A stretch of DNA of 64,000 bases from Campylobacteraceae bacterium (GTDB lineage Bacteria; Campylobacterota; Campylobacteria; Campylobacterales; Arcobacteraceae). The stretch is from the NCBI GenBank assembly GCA_013373175.1, contig JABXII010000027.1, positions 1 to 64,000 of the forward strand, given 5' to 3'. The position numbers and the translations under genes are program-made. How positions within the stretch are numbered: the first letter of the stretch is position 1; every line of letters begins with the position of its first letter. Positions 51,873 through 60,593 of this stretch are shown here, piece after piece. The notes beneath the pieces were generated by a model, which did no database searches, was not told where the DNA came from, and saw only the letters and a program-made list of their open reading frames with translations.

Positions 51873-53585
51873 TTATATAATTATATAAAATGAAGTACCT
51901 TTTTTAGAACTTTCTAAGCTTATTTCACCTTTTAAATGTGATTGAACTATTATTTTTGACATATAAAGTCCAATACCACTATTTTTATTTTTTGTTGAAA
52001 AGTAAGGTTCAAATATTTTGTTTATGATCTTTTTTTCAATTCCGTAGGCATTGTCACTAATTTTAAGTTTACTTTTTTTATCTTCTGTTTGAGAGAGCTC
52101 AATTTTTATTTCTTGATGACTCTTTTTTGATTCCAATAGTGCATCTTTTGCGTTAGTTAATATATTTAAAATAACTTGAATATACTCATTTTCATAGGAA
52201 GTTAGTTCTTTATCTTTTTTTATTTCAAAAGTTAATTTTATAGATTGTAAACTTGGTTTTATAATATTTATTGCTTTTTTAACTGTATTACTAAGCAAAA
52301 AATTTTCTTTTTGTTTATTTGGTTGATAAAAACCTTTAAAATCATCCAAAGTATTAGACATAAAATCAATTTGTTTTGTAGAGTCTTTTATTATCTGATG
52401 TAGATAGTTTTTATTTAAATCATTATTTTGTATTGCTAGTTGTAAATCCATGTTTATAAAGGATAAGTTTGCAAGAGGTTGTCTCCATTGGTGGGCAATA
52501 TTGTTTAACATTTCTCCCATAGAAGCCAATTTATTTTGTTGTATAAAAAGTCTTTCTTTTTCTCTTTTTTCTTTTATCATAAGTTTTAACTTATATCCTA
52601 AATAACTACTTAAGATTAAAGATTCTAATGGTAATCCAATAGCTAAAATTAAATTGTCATTTATATCAACTAACTGATATTGTTCAACAAGAAGGCAAAA
52701 TAGAATTAAAAGCCAACCTAAAATAAAATAGATAGACTCTTTAAATCCTTGAAAATAAGAAAGTACACTAAATAAAATCAAGACTGCAATCAATAGTGGA
52801 ATAGATATTATTTCATATAAGATAGTATCTTCAAAAATAAAAATTAGAAAAATATCTATCAAATTCAAAAATATTAGAATATCAAATATAGCCCTTATAT
52901 ATTTTTTGTATTTATTAAATGAAAGAATCTCTTTTGAAAATAAAATTATAGCAATTATAGTAATATTTTTTAAAGCAAAATCTAATACATTTTCCATATA
53001 GTTATATCCAAGATGAGTATTTAGGTAGTTCCTAAAAACTAGAACTGAAAGAATAGAAATTTGTAAATATGAATAAAATAAAACGGATTTTATTTTAGTA
53101 TTTAAGTAGATGATAAAACTATATAAAAAGGCACAAAAGATGATACCATAAGAGATACCCATAATTGTTTCTACATATTTTGAGAGTACTTCATATTCAA
53201 ATTGTGAGATAACAACAATATTAATATCAAGTATTTTTTCTTTTTTTGATTTAAATTCAAAATATATTTCATTAGGTGAGTTTTTATTTATCTTAAAAAT
53301 AATGCCATCTTTCTCAGTATTATAGTTAATATTACTACTAAATAATTCTTCTTTATCACATCTAAATCTTACATAGTATTGTTTATTTAGGAATTCTTCA
53401 TTATCTAAGATTAACTTGATTGAATAGTTTTTAAATTTTTCTTTTTTTAATATATTAGATGAAATACTTTGATATGTTTCTTTTTGATTCTTTAGTAATA
53501 TTTCAATATTTAAATCACGTAGATAAGAAGCTTTTATATTTGAAAAAAACAGCAGTAATATAAAACAATATTTGCCTAAAGACAT
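51873..53585 (-). CDS. 7TM-sensor (7TMR-DISM) histidine kinase, second copy
   Basis: The product has 570 residues with the same architecture as the kinase at 41797: signal peptide (about 1-19), a periplasmic domain of about 115 residues, a seven-helix region starting GISYGIIFCAFLYSFIIYL (about 143-161), linker, H-box NNIAHQWRQPLANLS with H365, and an ATPase domain (NILTNAKDALLE, DNAYGIEKKIINKIFEPYFSTK, NSGIGLYMS). The G1 motif reads DNAYG instead of DNAGG. It overlaps its response regulator gene by 10 bases. It lies upstream of a receptor operon in the same direction, so iron-linked signalling is likely. Confidence 0.92.
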   Translation of the reverse strand: MSLGKYCFILLLFFSNIKASYLRDLNIEILLKNQKETYQSISSNILKKEKFKNYSIKLILDNEEFLNKQYYVRFRCDKEELFSSNINYNTEKDGIIFKINKNSPNEIYFEFKSKKEKILDINIVVISQFEYEVLSKYVETIMGISYGIIFCAFLYSFIIYLNTKIKSVLFYSYLQISILSVLVFRNYLNTHLGYNYMENVLDFALKNITIIAIILFSKEILSFNKYKKYIRAIFDILIFLNLIDIFLIFIFEDTILYEIISIPLLIAVLILFSVLSYFQGFKESIYFILGWLLILFCLLVEQYQLVDINDNLILAIGLPLESLILSSYLGYKLKLMIKEKREKERLFIQQNKLASMGEMLNNIAHQWRQPLANLSFINMDLQLAIQNNDLNKNYLHQIIKDSTKQIDFMSNTLDDFKGFYQPNKQKENFLLSNTVKKAINIIKPSLQSIKLTFEIKKDKELTSYENEYIQVILNILTNAKDALLESKKSHQEIKIELSQTEDKKSKLKISDNAYGIEKKIINKIFEPYFSTKNKNSGIGLYMSKIIVQSHLKGEISLESSKKGTSFYIII

Positions 53586-54259
53586 TTAATTTTATATCCT
53601 AGTTTTGAGATATTTACTAAGCTGTCCTTAGGCAGTTTCTTTCTTAATTTTTTAACTAATGTTCTTAATGCATTTTCACTCATGATAGAGTCATACCAAA
53701 TCATATTTTCTATTTCTTCGTAGCTAACTGTTCTATCTTTATTTATACAAAGTAATTCTAGGAAAATACGTTCATTCTTTGATAATTTTATTTCTTCATT
53801 TTTATTTATTAATATTTTTTGTTTTAGTTTAAAATGACATTCCTCTGAAAAGGAAATAAAATCAGAATTTAATTCTTCTAAGTTTTTAGCACATTTAAGC
53901 AAAACAGGGTAAATATCATTATGTTTAATAGGTTTTGTCAAATATTTTACAAGATTTAACTCAATTGCTTCAAGTAAATATTTAGTGTCTAGAAATGCTG
54001 ATAAAACAACAATTTGACACCTTTTATCTTGTTCTCTTATTTGTTTTAAAAGTTCAAGTCCTGACATCTCACCCATTTTTATATCTGTAACAATAATATG
54101 AGGTTTTTCATTTTTGAAAATATCTAAAGCTTCAAAAGCATTTTTTGCAACAAGTGTTGTTTTAAATATTCTATTAAAATATGATAAAGCATATTTTCTT
54201 ACATTTGCCTCATCTTCTACATATAGTAGTTTTAAATTTTTTAAAGGATTATTACTCAT
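53576..54259 (-). CDS. OmpR-type response regulator, second copy
   Basis: The product has 227 residues: a receiver (about 8-125) with D59 in IIVTDIKMGEMSG and K in LTKPIKH, and a winged helix (about 140-225) with LSKNERIFLELLCINKDRTV, ENALRTLVKKLRKKLP and ISKLGYKI. It is clearly paralogous to the regulator at 41114. No Shine-Dalgarno precedes the ATG. Instead TAAAAT lies 7 bases upstream, exactly as in the paralogue, so the mRNA may be leaderless. It is the first gene of the regulator-kinase unit. Confidence 0.93.
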   Translation of the reverse strand: MSNNPLKNLKLLYVEDEANVRKYALSYFNRIFKTTLVAKNAFEALDIFKNEKPHIIVTDIKMGEMSGLELLKQIREQDKRCQIVVLSAFLDTKYLLEAIELNLVKYLTKPIKHNDIYPVLLKCAKNLEELNSDFISFSEECHFKLKQKILINKNEEIKLSKNERIFLELLCINKDRTVSYEEIENMIWYDSIMSENALRTLVKKLRKKLPKDSLVNISKLGYKIKCL

Positions 54260-54266
54260 AAAAGCA

Positions 54267-54272
54267 ATTTTA
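54267..54272 (-). promoter_or_regulatory. -10 box 7 bases from the ATG (leaderless candidate)
   Basis: On the minus strand TAAAAT is followed by TGCTTTT and the ATG of the response regulator gene (54259). There is no ribosome site. The distance is the same as in the paralogous gene at 41114. Confidence 0.45.
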
Positions 54273-54291
54273 ACAAAAAATATCTTAATCT

Positions 54292-54306
54292 TGATAATCG
54301 TTATTG
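54292..54306. promoter_or_regulatory. Fur-box-like site before the second response regulator
   Basis: TGATAATCGTTATTG fits the 7-1-7 Fur pattern TGATAAT-N-ATTATCA except at three positions. It lies about 20 bases upstream of the proposed -10 box of the response regulator gene, the same relation as at 41068. Confidence 0.45.
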
Positions 54307-54388
54307 ATTAGATATTATGTTTTCTTCTAAAGCCTCCATATAGTAAAATTTAGATAAAATTGCGAAAAATTAAACGCGAAAGATTAAA

Positions 54389-55627
54389 ATGATTGATGTA
54401 AGAGAACTACAAAAAGATTTTGAAACTATGGCAACTGCACTTAAAAGAAAGGGTGTAGAACAAGAAGTTTTAGATAATTTAAAAGAATTAGCACAAGATG
54501 CAAAAGCAAAAAGACAAGAGATGGAAAATGTTACTGCTGAGCAAAATAAGTTATCTAAAGAGTTTGGTAGATACAAAAAAGAAGGTCTTGATATTGCACC
54601 TTTACAAGCTTCAATTAATGAATTAAAATCTAAAAAACAATCAATGGAAGATGAGGTAAGAGTTTTAGAAGAGAAGTTAACTTCTATTGCACTTGGTGTT
54701 CCAAATCTTCCAGATGCAAATGTTCCAGATGGAGCAGATGAAGAAGAGAATGTTGTATTAGAAACTATTGGAGAAAAACCATCTTTTGATTTTGAACCAA
54801 AAGAGCACTGGGATTTAGATAATGGTTGGTTAGACTTTGAAAGAGGTGTAAAACTAGCTAAATCAAGATTCTCTGCTATTAAAGGGCAGGGTGCAAGACT
54901 TGAACGAGCACTTATAAATTATATGCTTGATTTTAATAGACAAAGAGGTTTTGAAGAGTGGTATGTTCCATTTATGGCAAACTCTAATACACTTCAAGGA
55001 ACAGGTCAACTTCCAAAATTTGAAGATGATTTATTTAAAATTGAAGGGGAAGATTTATATTTAATTCCTACAGCAGAAGTTTCACTTACAAACCTTTACA
55101 ATGATGAAATTGTTCCAGCAGAAGAGTTACCTTTAATGTTAACTTCTTATACTCCTTGTTTTAGAAAAGAAGCAGGAAGTGCGGGACGTGATACAAGAGG
55201 ATTAATAAGACAACACCAATTTGACAAAGTTGAAATGGTTGCTATAACAAAACAAGAAGAGTCAGAAGAAGTATTTGAAAAAATGGTTTCTTGTGCAAGT
55301 GATTTATTAACTTCACTTGGTCTTGCTCATCAAAAGGTGCAATTATGTACTGGTGATTTAGGTTTTAGTGCAGCTGTAACTATTGACTTAGAAGTTTGGC
55401 TTCCTGGTCAAAATAAATATAGAGAAATTTCTTCTATTTCAAATACAAGAGAATTCCAAGCAAGAAGGGCAAAAATCAGATATAAAGATGGAAAGAAAAA
55501 TGTTCTTGCTCATACATTAAATGGTTCTTCTTTAGCTGTTGGAAGAACTCTACTTGCAATTATGGAAAACTATCAACAAGAAGATGGAACAGTAGCAATT
55601 CCTGAGGTTCTTAAAAAATATCTATAG
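54389..55627 (+). CDS. serS: Serine--tRNA ligase
   Basis: SerRS charges tRNA-Ser (and tRNA-Sec). The 412-residue class II synthetase has the N-terminal coiled-coil arm (about 1-105), motif 2 in [20 protein letters not shown] (about 258-277) and motif 3 in [19 protein letters not shown] (about 379-397). The start is ATG with GAAAG upstream. It is monocistronic, divergent from the second response regulator, and followed by a strong hairpin. Confidence 0.96.
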   Translation: MIDVRELQKDFETMATALKRKGVEQEVLDNLKELAQDAKAKRQEMENVTAEQNKLSKEFGRYKKEGLDIAPLQASINELKSKKQSMEDEVRVLEEKLTSIALGVPNLPDANVPDGADEEENVVLETIGEKPSFDFEPKEHWDLDNGWLDFERGVKLAKSRFSAIKGQGARLERALINYMLDFNRQRGFEEWYVPFMANSNTLQGTGQLPKFEDDLFKIEGEDLYLIPTAEVSLTNLYNDEIVPAEELPLMLTSYTPCFRKEAGSAGRDTRGLIRQHQFDKVEMVAITKQEESEEVFEKMVSCASDLLTSLGLAHQKVQLCTGDLGFSAAVTIDLEVWLPGQNKYREISSISNTREFQARRAKIRYKDGKKNVLAHTLNGSSLAVGRTLLAIMENYQQEDGTVAIPEVLKKYL

Positions 55628-55632
55628 AAAAT

Positions 55633-55660
55633 AATAAACGATAATTTTTTATCGTTTATT
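55633..55660. terminator. Bidirectional terminator between serS and the EAL gene
   Basis: AATAAACGATAA (55633-55644) and TTATCGTTTATT (55649-55660) are perfect 12-bp complements with a TTTT loop, 6 bases after the serS stop and 13 bases before the end of the convergent gene. Confidence 0.7.
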
Positions 55661-55672
55661 ACTCATTTGAAA

Positions 55673-57664
55673 CTAAATTAATCTTTCTGGTTTCCCAAAA
55701 TAATAACCTTGAGAATAATCCACTCCAATTTTATTTAGAATATTGTAGATTTCTTCATTTTCTACATATTCTGCAATTGTTTTTATATTTTGCTTTTTAG
55801 CAAAGGTTACAATAGTTTCTACAAGATTTCTACTAAAACTATCTGTTTCAATATTTTTAATTAAACTACCATCTATCTTTAAAATATCTGGAGTGTATTC
55901 TAAAAGTCTTTCAAAGTTAGAATATCCACTTCCAAAGTCATCGATGGCTATTTTCACATCACCTACTTTTTTAACATCTGAAATAAAGTTTTTAACAGTA
56001 TTAAAATCTTTGATATTTTCATCTTCTAATAATTCAAAGGTTACTCTTCCTTTATACTTATCTTTTGAAACTAGTTCTATTAGCTTTTTTCTAATAGCAT
56101 TGTTTTCAATATCTAAAACAGAAAGATTAATACTTACATTGTGTTCAATATGGTCTAAAACATTAAAAGAACTTTCAATTACTCTATTAGTGATTTTTGT
56201 ATAATAAGCACCTTTTTTTGATACATCTAGAAAGAAAAATGGAGATACGATATCACCTTCTTCATTTATAAGTCTTACCAAAGACTCATATTTAATTGTT
56301 TGTTTTGTTTGGTTATCAATGATTGGTTGAAAATAAGAGATAATTTTAAAATTATCTAATGCTTTTTTTACCATATGAATTGTTTCAATATTTTTTTGTG
56401 CATTTTTTTGAGCTTCATTTACAAGATTATTTGCAAAGATTAAATTCATATTAGTTTCAATTGCTCTTTCTATACCATATTTAGCATTTTCATATAAGTT
56501 CTTTTCTCCAACACAATAACTAACAACAATTGAAATATCATATTCAATATTATCTAGGTTTATTGTTTCTTGTTTTGTATTTATAATTAGTTCACTTAAG
56601 ATATTTTCTATTTTCTTTTGGGCTTTATCTAATCTTGTATAATCACAACTAAGAGCAAATAAACCATCTCCAAGTTTATAAATTTTTTCAAAAACTTGTC
56701 CATCTTTTGGAAGTAAAGCTACAATTGCATTTGCCAAAGTTGTTTCTATTTTCTCTACACTTTTTGTATCATAAAATTTATCTAAAATATCAAAGTTTTC
56801 TATTTGAATTAGAGCTAAAAATGATTTACTACAAGACTCTAAGCTAGCAATTAATTGCTTTTTTTCACTCATGATTTGAGTAATATCATCTCTTAAAGCC
56901 ATATATTCAACTATTTCACCTCTATTGTCAAAAATTGGTTTAATAGTAGATTTTACAAAATAACTTTTACCTTCTTTTGTAAGGTTTTTAATAATTCCAG
57001 TCCAAGGCTTCTTCTCTACTTTGATAGTTCTCCATAAACTTGCAAATAACTCTTTTGGATTATCTGGATGTCTTACTATATTATGAGGTCTTCCTACAAG
57101 TTCAACTTCTGTATATCCTGAAATTTCACAGAAATTGTCATTTACATAAGTTATCATTCCAGATGGGTCAGTTTTTGAAATAATTGAACTTTTATTTGTA
57201 ATATCTTTATATTGATTTAAAATTGCTAGATTATTTTCATTCTCTTTTATAAGATTACATTTATTAATTACGTTTAATAAAGAATTATAAAGTTGGTCTA
57301 GTTCTAAAGGCTTAAGTATGAACCCATCAATTCCAGTGATAATTGCTTCATTAATTAGTTCTCTATCATTTTGCGCAGTGATAATAATTGATGGAATATT
57401 GAAGTTTATTTTTCTAGCTTCTTTTATAAAACTAATACCATTCATTATAGGCATATTTATGTCTGTTACTATTAAATCAATTGTTGGGTCATTTTTAAAA
57501 ATATCAAGTGCAACTTGCCCATTTTCAGTTAATATAACAGTAGGAAAAATTGTTTCTAAAAGTTTTGCAATATTTAATCTGACTTCCTCGTCATCTTCTA
57601 CATATAAAACTTTTATTTCTTTAGCTTTATTTATTAAATCTTCTAACTGTAATTTATTAACCAT
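55673..57664 (-). CDS. Response regulator with Aer-like PAS, degenerate GGDEF and EAL domains
   Basis: The product has 663 residues. Order: receiver (about 16-132, D68 in LIVTDINMPIMNG); Aer-like PAS (about 160-265) with R198-H199-x-D201 in NIVRHPDNP; a GGDEF-related domain (about 275-410) whose active site reads LGDGLF instead of GGDEF, so it is probably inactive as a cyclase; and an EAL domain (about 420-660) with KYESLVRL, IAIDDFGSGYSNFERL and TIAEYVENEEI and the end GVDYSQGYYFGKP. Key EAL residues seem intact, so it should degrade c-di-GMP. The receiver-PAS half resembles the HD-GYP protein at 29097. Confidence 0.92.
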   Translation of the reverse strand: MVNKLQLEDLINKAKEIKVLYVEDDEEVRLNIAKLLETIFPTVILTENGQVALDIFKNDPTIDLIVTDINMPIMNGISFIKEARKINFNIPSIIITAQNDRELINEAIITGIDGFILKPLELDQLYNSLLNVINKCNLIKENENNLAILNQYKDITNKSSIISKTDPSGMITYVNDNFCEISGYTEVELVGRPHNIVRHPDNPKELFASLWRTIKVEKKPWTGIIKNLTKEGKSYFVKSTIKPIFDNRGEIVEYMALRDDITQIMSEKKQLIASLESCSKSFLALIQIENFDILDKFYDTKSVEKIETTLANAIVALLPKDGQVFEKIYKLGDGLFALSCDYTRLDKAQKKIENILSELIINTKQETINLDNIEYDISIVVSYCVGEKNLYENAKYGIERAIETNMNLIFANNLVNEAQKNAQKNIETIHMVKKALDNFKIISYFQPIIDNQTKQTIKYESLVRLINEEGDIVSPFFFLDVSKKGAYYTKITNRVIESSFNVLDHIEHNVSINLSVLDIENNAIRKKLIELVSKDKYKGRVTFELLEDENIKDFNTVKNFISDVKKVGDVKIAIDDFGSGYSNFERLLEYTPDILKIDGSLIKNIETDSFSRNLVETIVTFAKKQNIKTIAEYVENEEIYNILNKIGVDYSQGYYFGKPERLI

Positions 57665-57757
57665 TATTACTCTTTTTTTATTTATGTCTAAATATTTTAC
57701 AAAAATAAAGAATAAAAATCAAAATTAATCGTTATATTTTAGTTATATTTTATAAAT

Positions 57758-58132
57758 CTATTTGATAAATGTCTTTTGGTCATATATTTTGTTATTTATT
57801 GTTATTTTTAAATAACCTTTTATGACATTATAGTGCTTGAACTTAAGTATTTCACCAACTTTAATATTATTTCTGTTGTAAACAGATTTTGAAGATAGTA
57901 AATGTCCAATAGAAGTTCCTATAGTCACACGGGGAGTATCAGTTCTGTATTTTGAGTTTACAAAAACTTCAGTTATGCAGTTATTTTTGTAATCTTTTTC
58001 TGTTATTCTTTTATCTTTTATAATTTCTCTTACTCCATTTTCATCATATATTGATAAAGCGTAAGCATTATAGATTTTAGAGTTTGCAAAAATAGAGCCA
58101 ACAATTAATAGGAATAATAATAAAACTTTCAT
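57758..58132 (-). CDS. Small secreted protein of unknown function
   Basis: The product has 124 residues from the ATG at 58132, which places a signal peptide (MKVLLLFLLIVGSIFA, cut near 16-17) at the start. The frame also has an ATG 15 codons earlier without a better ribosome site. The mature part is beta-rich with one cysteine (NNCITEVFVNSKYRTDTPRV) and ends in KGYLKITINNKIYD. I do not recognise a family. It stands alone, divergent from the TrpD2-like gene. The 93-base gap on its other side, to the EAL gene, shows nothing notable. Confidence 0.65.
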   Translation of the reverse strand: MKVLLLFLLIVGSIFANSKIYNAYALSIYDENGVREIIKDKRITEKDYKNNCITEVFVNSKYRTDTPRVTIGTSIGHLLSSKSVYNRNNIKVGEILKFKHYNVIKGYLKITINNKIYDQKTFIK

Positions 58133-58222
58133 AATGTTGTATTCTACAATATAATTGTATATTTTTTGTGATTTCATTAATTTTTTGTGTTAAAATACGA
58201 AAAATATTTTATTAGGATAATT

Positions 58223-59185
58223 ATGAATTTTTTTAAATATATAAAAGCCGTTGGAACAGGACCAAAATCAAATAAAGATTTAACGAAAGAAGAAATAATT
58301 GAAGCTATTCAAGGAATTTTAGAAAAAAAATGTGAACCAGAACAAGCAGCTGCTTTCTTAATGCTCTTAAGAGTTAAGTTAGAAAGCCAAGAAGAGTTAG
58401 CTGGCTGTTTACAAGCTTTTGATAAATATATAAAAAGAGATAATATTCCAGAATCAATAGAACTTGGTTTTTCATATGATGGAAAGACTAAGCAGCCATA
58501 TCTTTTCCCTTTATATGGAAAAATACTAAAAGAATTTTTTGAAAAAAACAATCATATAAAACCTTTGGATATTGTAATTAGTGGAGATTTCTGTCAACCT
58601 GCAAAAGAAGGAATTACAGTAAAAGATATTGCAACAAATATTGAGTTAGAAGATAATATTCATTTTTTTGATAGAAAAGATTATTTTAAAGAGTTATCAG
58701 ATTTAACGGATTTAAGAAAAAAACTTTATATGAGAACAATATTTAATACTACAGAAAAACTATTAAATCCTGCAAACTCAAAATACGCTATTACTTCAGC
58801 TTTCCACAAACCATATGTTGAAAAATACACTAAGCTTTTTGGTAGTAGTTATGAAAATCTTTTAATTTTAAAAGGAAATGAAGGGACAACAGAAGTATTC
58901 TCTAACTTTAAATATTGGTTAAATGAAAATGGAAAAATAGAAGAAAAAAGTATCGACTTAAAACAATTAGATATAAACTATACTAGAAAGTTTGAAGATA
59001 TTTCTTTAGAGCAAGCCCTTGCATTTATTCAAAACCCAGATAAAGAGACTATAAAATTAGCAAAATTAAATGTTGCAATTTTACTTTTTGCAGCTAATAG
59101 AGTTGATTCCATTAATGAGGGATATAATATGTTAGTAGAAGAGAAGAAAGGATTTTTAAGTTTCTTTAAAAATTTATTTTCATAA
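58223..59185 (+). CDS. TrpD2/YbiB-like protein (anthranilate phosphoribosyltransferase fold)
   Basis: The product has 320 residues from the ATG at 58223, with AGGAT 5 bases before it; a longer frame upstream lacks a ribosome site. The N-terminal helical domain (about 1-75: DLTKEEIIEAIQGILEKKCE, AAAFLMLLRVKLESQEELAG) is that of the anthranilate phosphoribosyltransferase/nucleoside phosphorylase class. The GTGP stretch (GTGPKSNKD) is near the start, but the PRPP-binding motifs of true TrpD are altered (YAITSAFHKPYVEKYTKLFG, LLILKGNEGTTEVF). YbiB/TrpD2 proteins bind nucleic acids and lack TrpD activity, which fits. It lies 11 bases before the LysE-type gene. Confidence 0.8.
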   Translation: MNFFKYIKAVGTGPKSNKDLTKEEIIEAIQGILEKKCEPEQAAAFLMLLRVKLESQEELAGCLQAFDKYIKRDNIPESIELGFSYDGKTKQPYLFPLYGKILKEFFEKNNHIKPLDIVISGDFCQPAKEGITVKDIATNIELEDNIHFFDRKDYFKELSDLTDLRKKLYMRTIFNTTEKLLNPANSKYAITSAFHKPYVEKYTKLFGSSYENLLILKGNEGTTEVFSNFKYWLNENGKIEEKSIDLKQLDINYTRKFEDISLEQALAFIQNPDKETIKLAKLNVAILLFAANRVDSINEGYNMLVEEKKGFLSFFKNLFS

Positions 59186-59196
59186 AAGGATTTATA

Positions 59197-59826
59197 CTGT
59201 TTGATTTATTAAATTTAACGCTTTTAGCAGTTTTTATCCCAACTTTTTTTGTAGTGTCTATAACTCCTGGTATGTGTATGACTCTAGCTTTAAGTATGGG
59301 AATGAGTATAGGTTTAAAAAAGACATTTTTTATGATGTATGGAGAACTTATTGGAGTAGGTTTAGTTGCAAGTACTTCTGTTATAGGAGTTGCAACTATT
59401 ATGTTGAAATACCCTTCAATCTTTTTAGTTTTAAAGTATGGTGGAGGGGCTTATTTAGCTTATTTAGGTATTCAAATGTGGATGTCTAAAGGAAAAATGG
59501 CTGTAAGTTTAGAGGAGTGTTCTTTTAATATTTCAAGAAGAAACTTAGCTTTACAAGGCTTTTTAACAGCAATTGCAAACCCTAAAGGGTGGGCATTTTT
59601 TATTGCATTACTTCCACCTTTTATTGATAAAAATTTAGAATTAGCTCCTCAGCTTTCTGTTTTATTATTGATAATTTTATTGTTAGAGTTTATGTGTTTA
59701 ATTATTTATGCAAGTGGAGGAACAACTCTAAGAAAGCTTCTACAAAATAGTGATAATGTAAAACTAATAAATAAAATAGCGGGAACTATGATGATAGGCA
59801 TAGGTATTTGGTTAGCTTCAAGCTAA
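59197..59826 (+). CDS. LysE/RhtB-family amino acid exporter with apparent CTG start
   Basis: The product has 209 residues if read from CTG at 59197, which is 6 bases after AAAAGGA. The first ATG/GTG/TTG-type start in frame is GTG at 59254, which would cut off LFDLLNLTLLAVFIPTFFV, part of the first membrane helix found in all LysE-family proteins. Further motifs are SITPGMCMTLALSMGMSIGL (the PGP-like entry motif of the family), YLAYLGIQMW, and NPKGWAFFIALLPPF. About six helices are present. It probably exports amino acids or a homoserine-lactone-like compound. It ends in a hairpin shared with the convergent aapP. Confidence 0.82.
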   Translation: MFDLLNLTLLAVFIPTFFVVSITPGMCMTLALSMGMSIGLKKTFFMMYGELIGVGLVASTSVIGVATIMLKYPSIFLVLKYGGGAYLAYLGIQMWMSKGKMAVSLEECSFNISRRNLALQGFLTAIANPKGWAFFIALLPPFIDKNLELAPQLSVLLLIILLLEFMCLIIYASGGTTLRKLLQNSDNVKLINKIAGTMMIGIGIWLASS

Positions 59827-59833
59827 CCAAATA
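59805..59833. terminator. Bidirectional terminator embedded in the LysE gene end
   Basis: TATTTGGTTAGCTT (59805-59818) and AAGCTAACCAAATA (59820-59833) are perfect 14-bp complements around one C. The left arm encodes the last residues of the exporter, its stop codon lies in the right arm, and the convergent aapP ends 5 bases further on. Confidence 0.7.
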
Positions 59834-59837
59834 TTTA

Positions 59838-60587
59838 TTAGTGGTCTAAAATCTGTTCTAAGAATAACTTTAATCTATCAGATTGAGGATTTTCAAAGAA
59901 TTCTATAGGTGAGTTTTCTTCTACTATTTGTCCTGCATCCATAAAGATAACTCTATCTGCAACTTTTTTTGCAAATCCCATCTCATGTGTAACACAAACC
60001 ATAGTAATACCTTCCTCAGCTAGTTCAACCATAACATCAAGAACTTCCCCAATCATTTCAGGGTCTAGTGCTGAAGTTGGTTCATCAAAAAGCATAATCT
60101 CAGGGTTATTACAAAGACATCTTGCGATTGCAACCCTTTGTTGTTGCCCACCAGATAATTGATTTGGATATTTATGAGCTTGCTCTGCAATTTTTACTCT
60201 TTCTAAGTAGTGCATCGCAGTTTCAATAGCTTCATTTCTAGGCTTCTTAGATACCCAAGTTGGTGCTAAAATTAGGTTTTCTAAGATTGAAAGATGTGGA
60301 AAAAGATTAAAGTGTTGAAAAACCATTCCAATATGAGTTCTTACTTCTCTAATTCTTTTAACATCTTCAGTTAATTCTAAACCATTAACAATGATTTGTC
60401 CTTCTTGAAATTGTTCAAGCCTATTCATACATCTAATTGTTGTTGATTTCCCAGAACCAGAAGGTCCGCAGATTACAATTCTTTCGCCTTTTTTTACTTT
60501 TAAATTAACATCTTTTAAAACGTGGAAATCACCATACCACTTATTTACATTGTTCATTTCTATCATATATTCTAATTCACTCATCAT
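59838..60587 (-). CDS. aapP: General L-amino acid ABC transporter, ATP-binding subunit
   Basis: This 249-residue ATPase has Walker [10 protein letters not shown] (about 39-47), Q-loop [14 protein letters not shown], signature LSGGQQQR, Walker [14 protein letters not shown] and switch CVTHEM. It matches the polar amino acid (GlnQ/AapP) group. Two adjacent ATGs begin the gene, with AGGA 5 and 8 bases upstream. It is the last gene of aapJQMP, 6 bases after aapM. Confidence 0.95.
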   Translation of the reverse strand: MMSELEYMIEMNNVNKWYGDFHVLKDVNLKVKKGERIVICGPSGSGKSTTIRCMNRLEQFQEGQIIVNGLELTEDVKRIREVRTHIGMVFQHFNLFPHLSILENLILAPTWVSKKPRNEAIETAMHYLERVKIAEQAHKYPNQLSGGQQQRVAIARCLCNNPEIMLFDEPTSALDPEMIGEVLDVMVELAEEGITMVCVTHEMGFAKKVADRVIFMDAGQIVEENSPIEFFENPQSDRLKLFLEQILDH

Positions 60588-60593
60588 ATTTTC

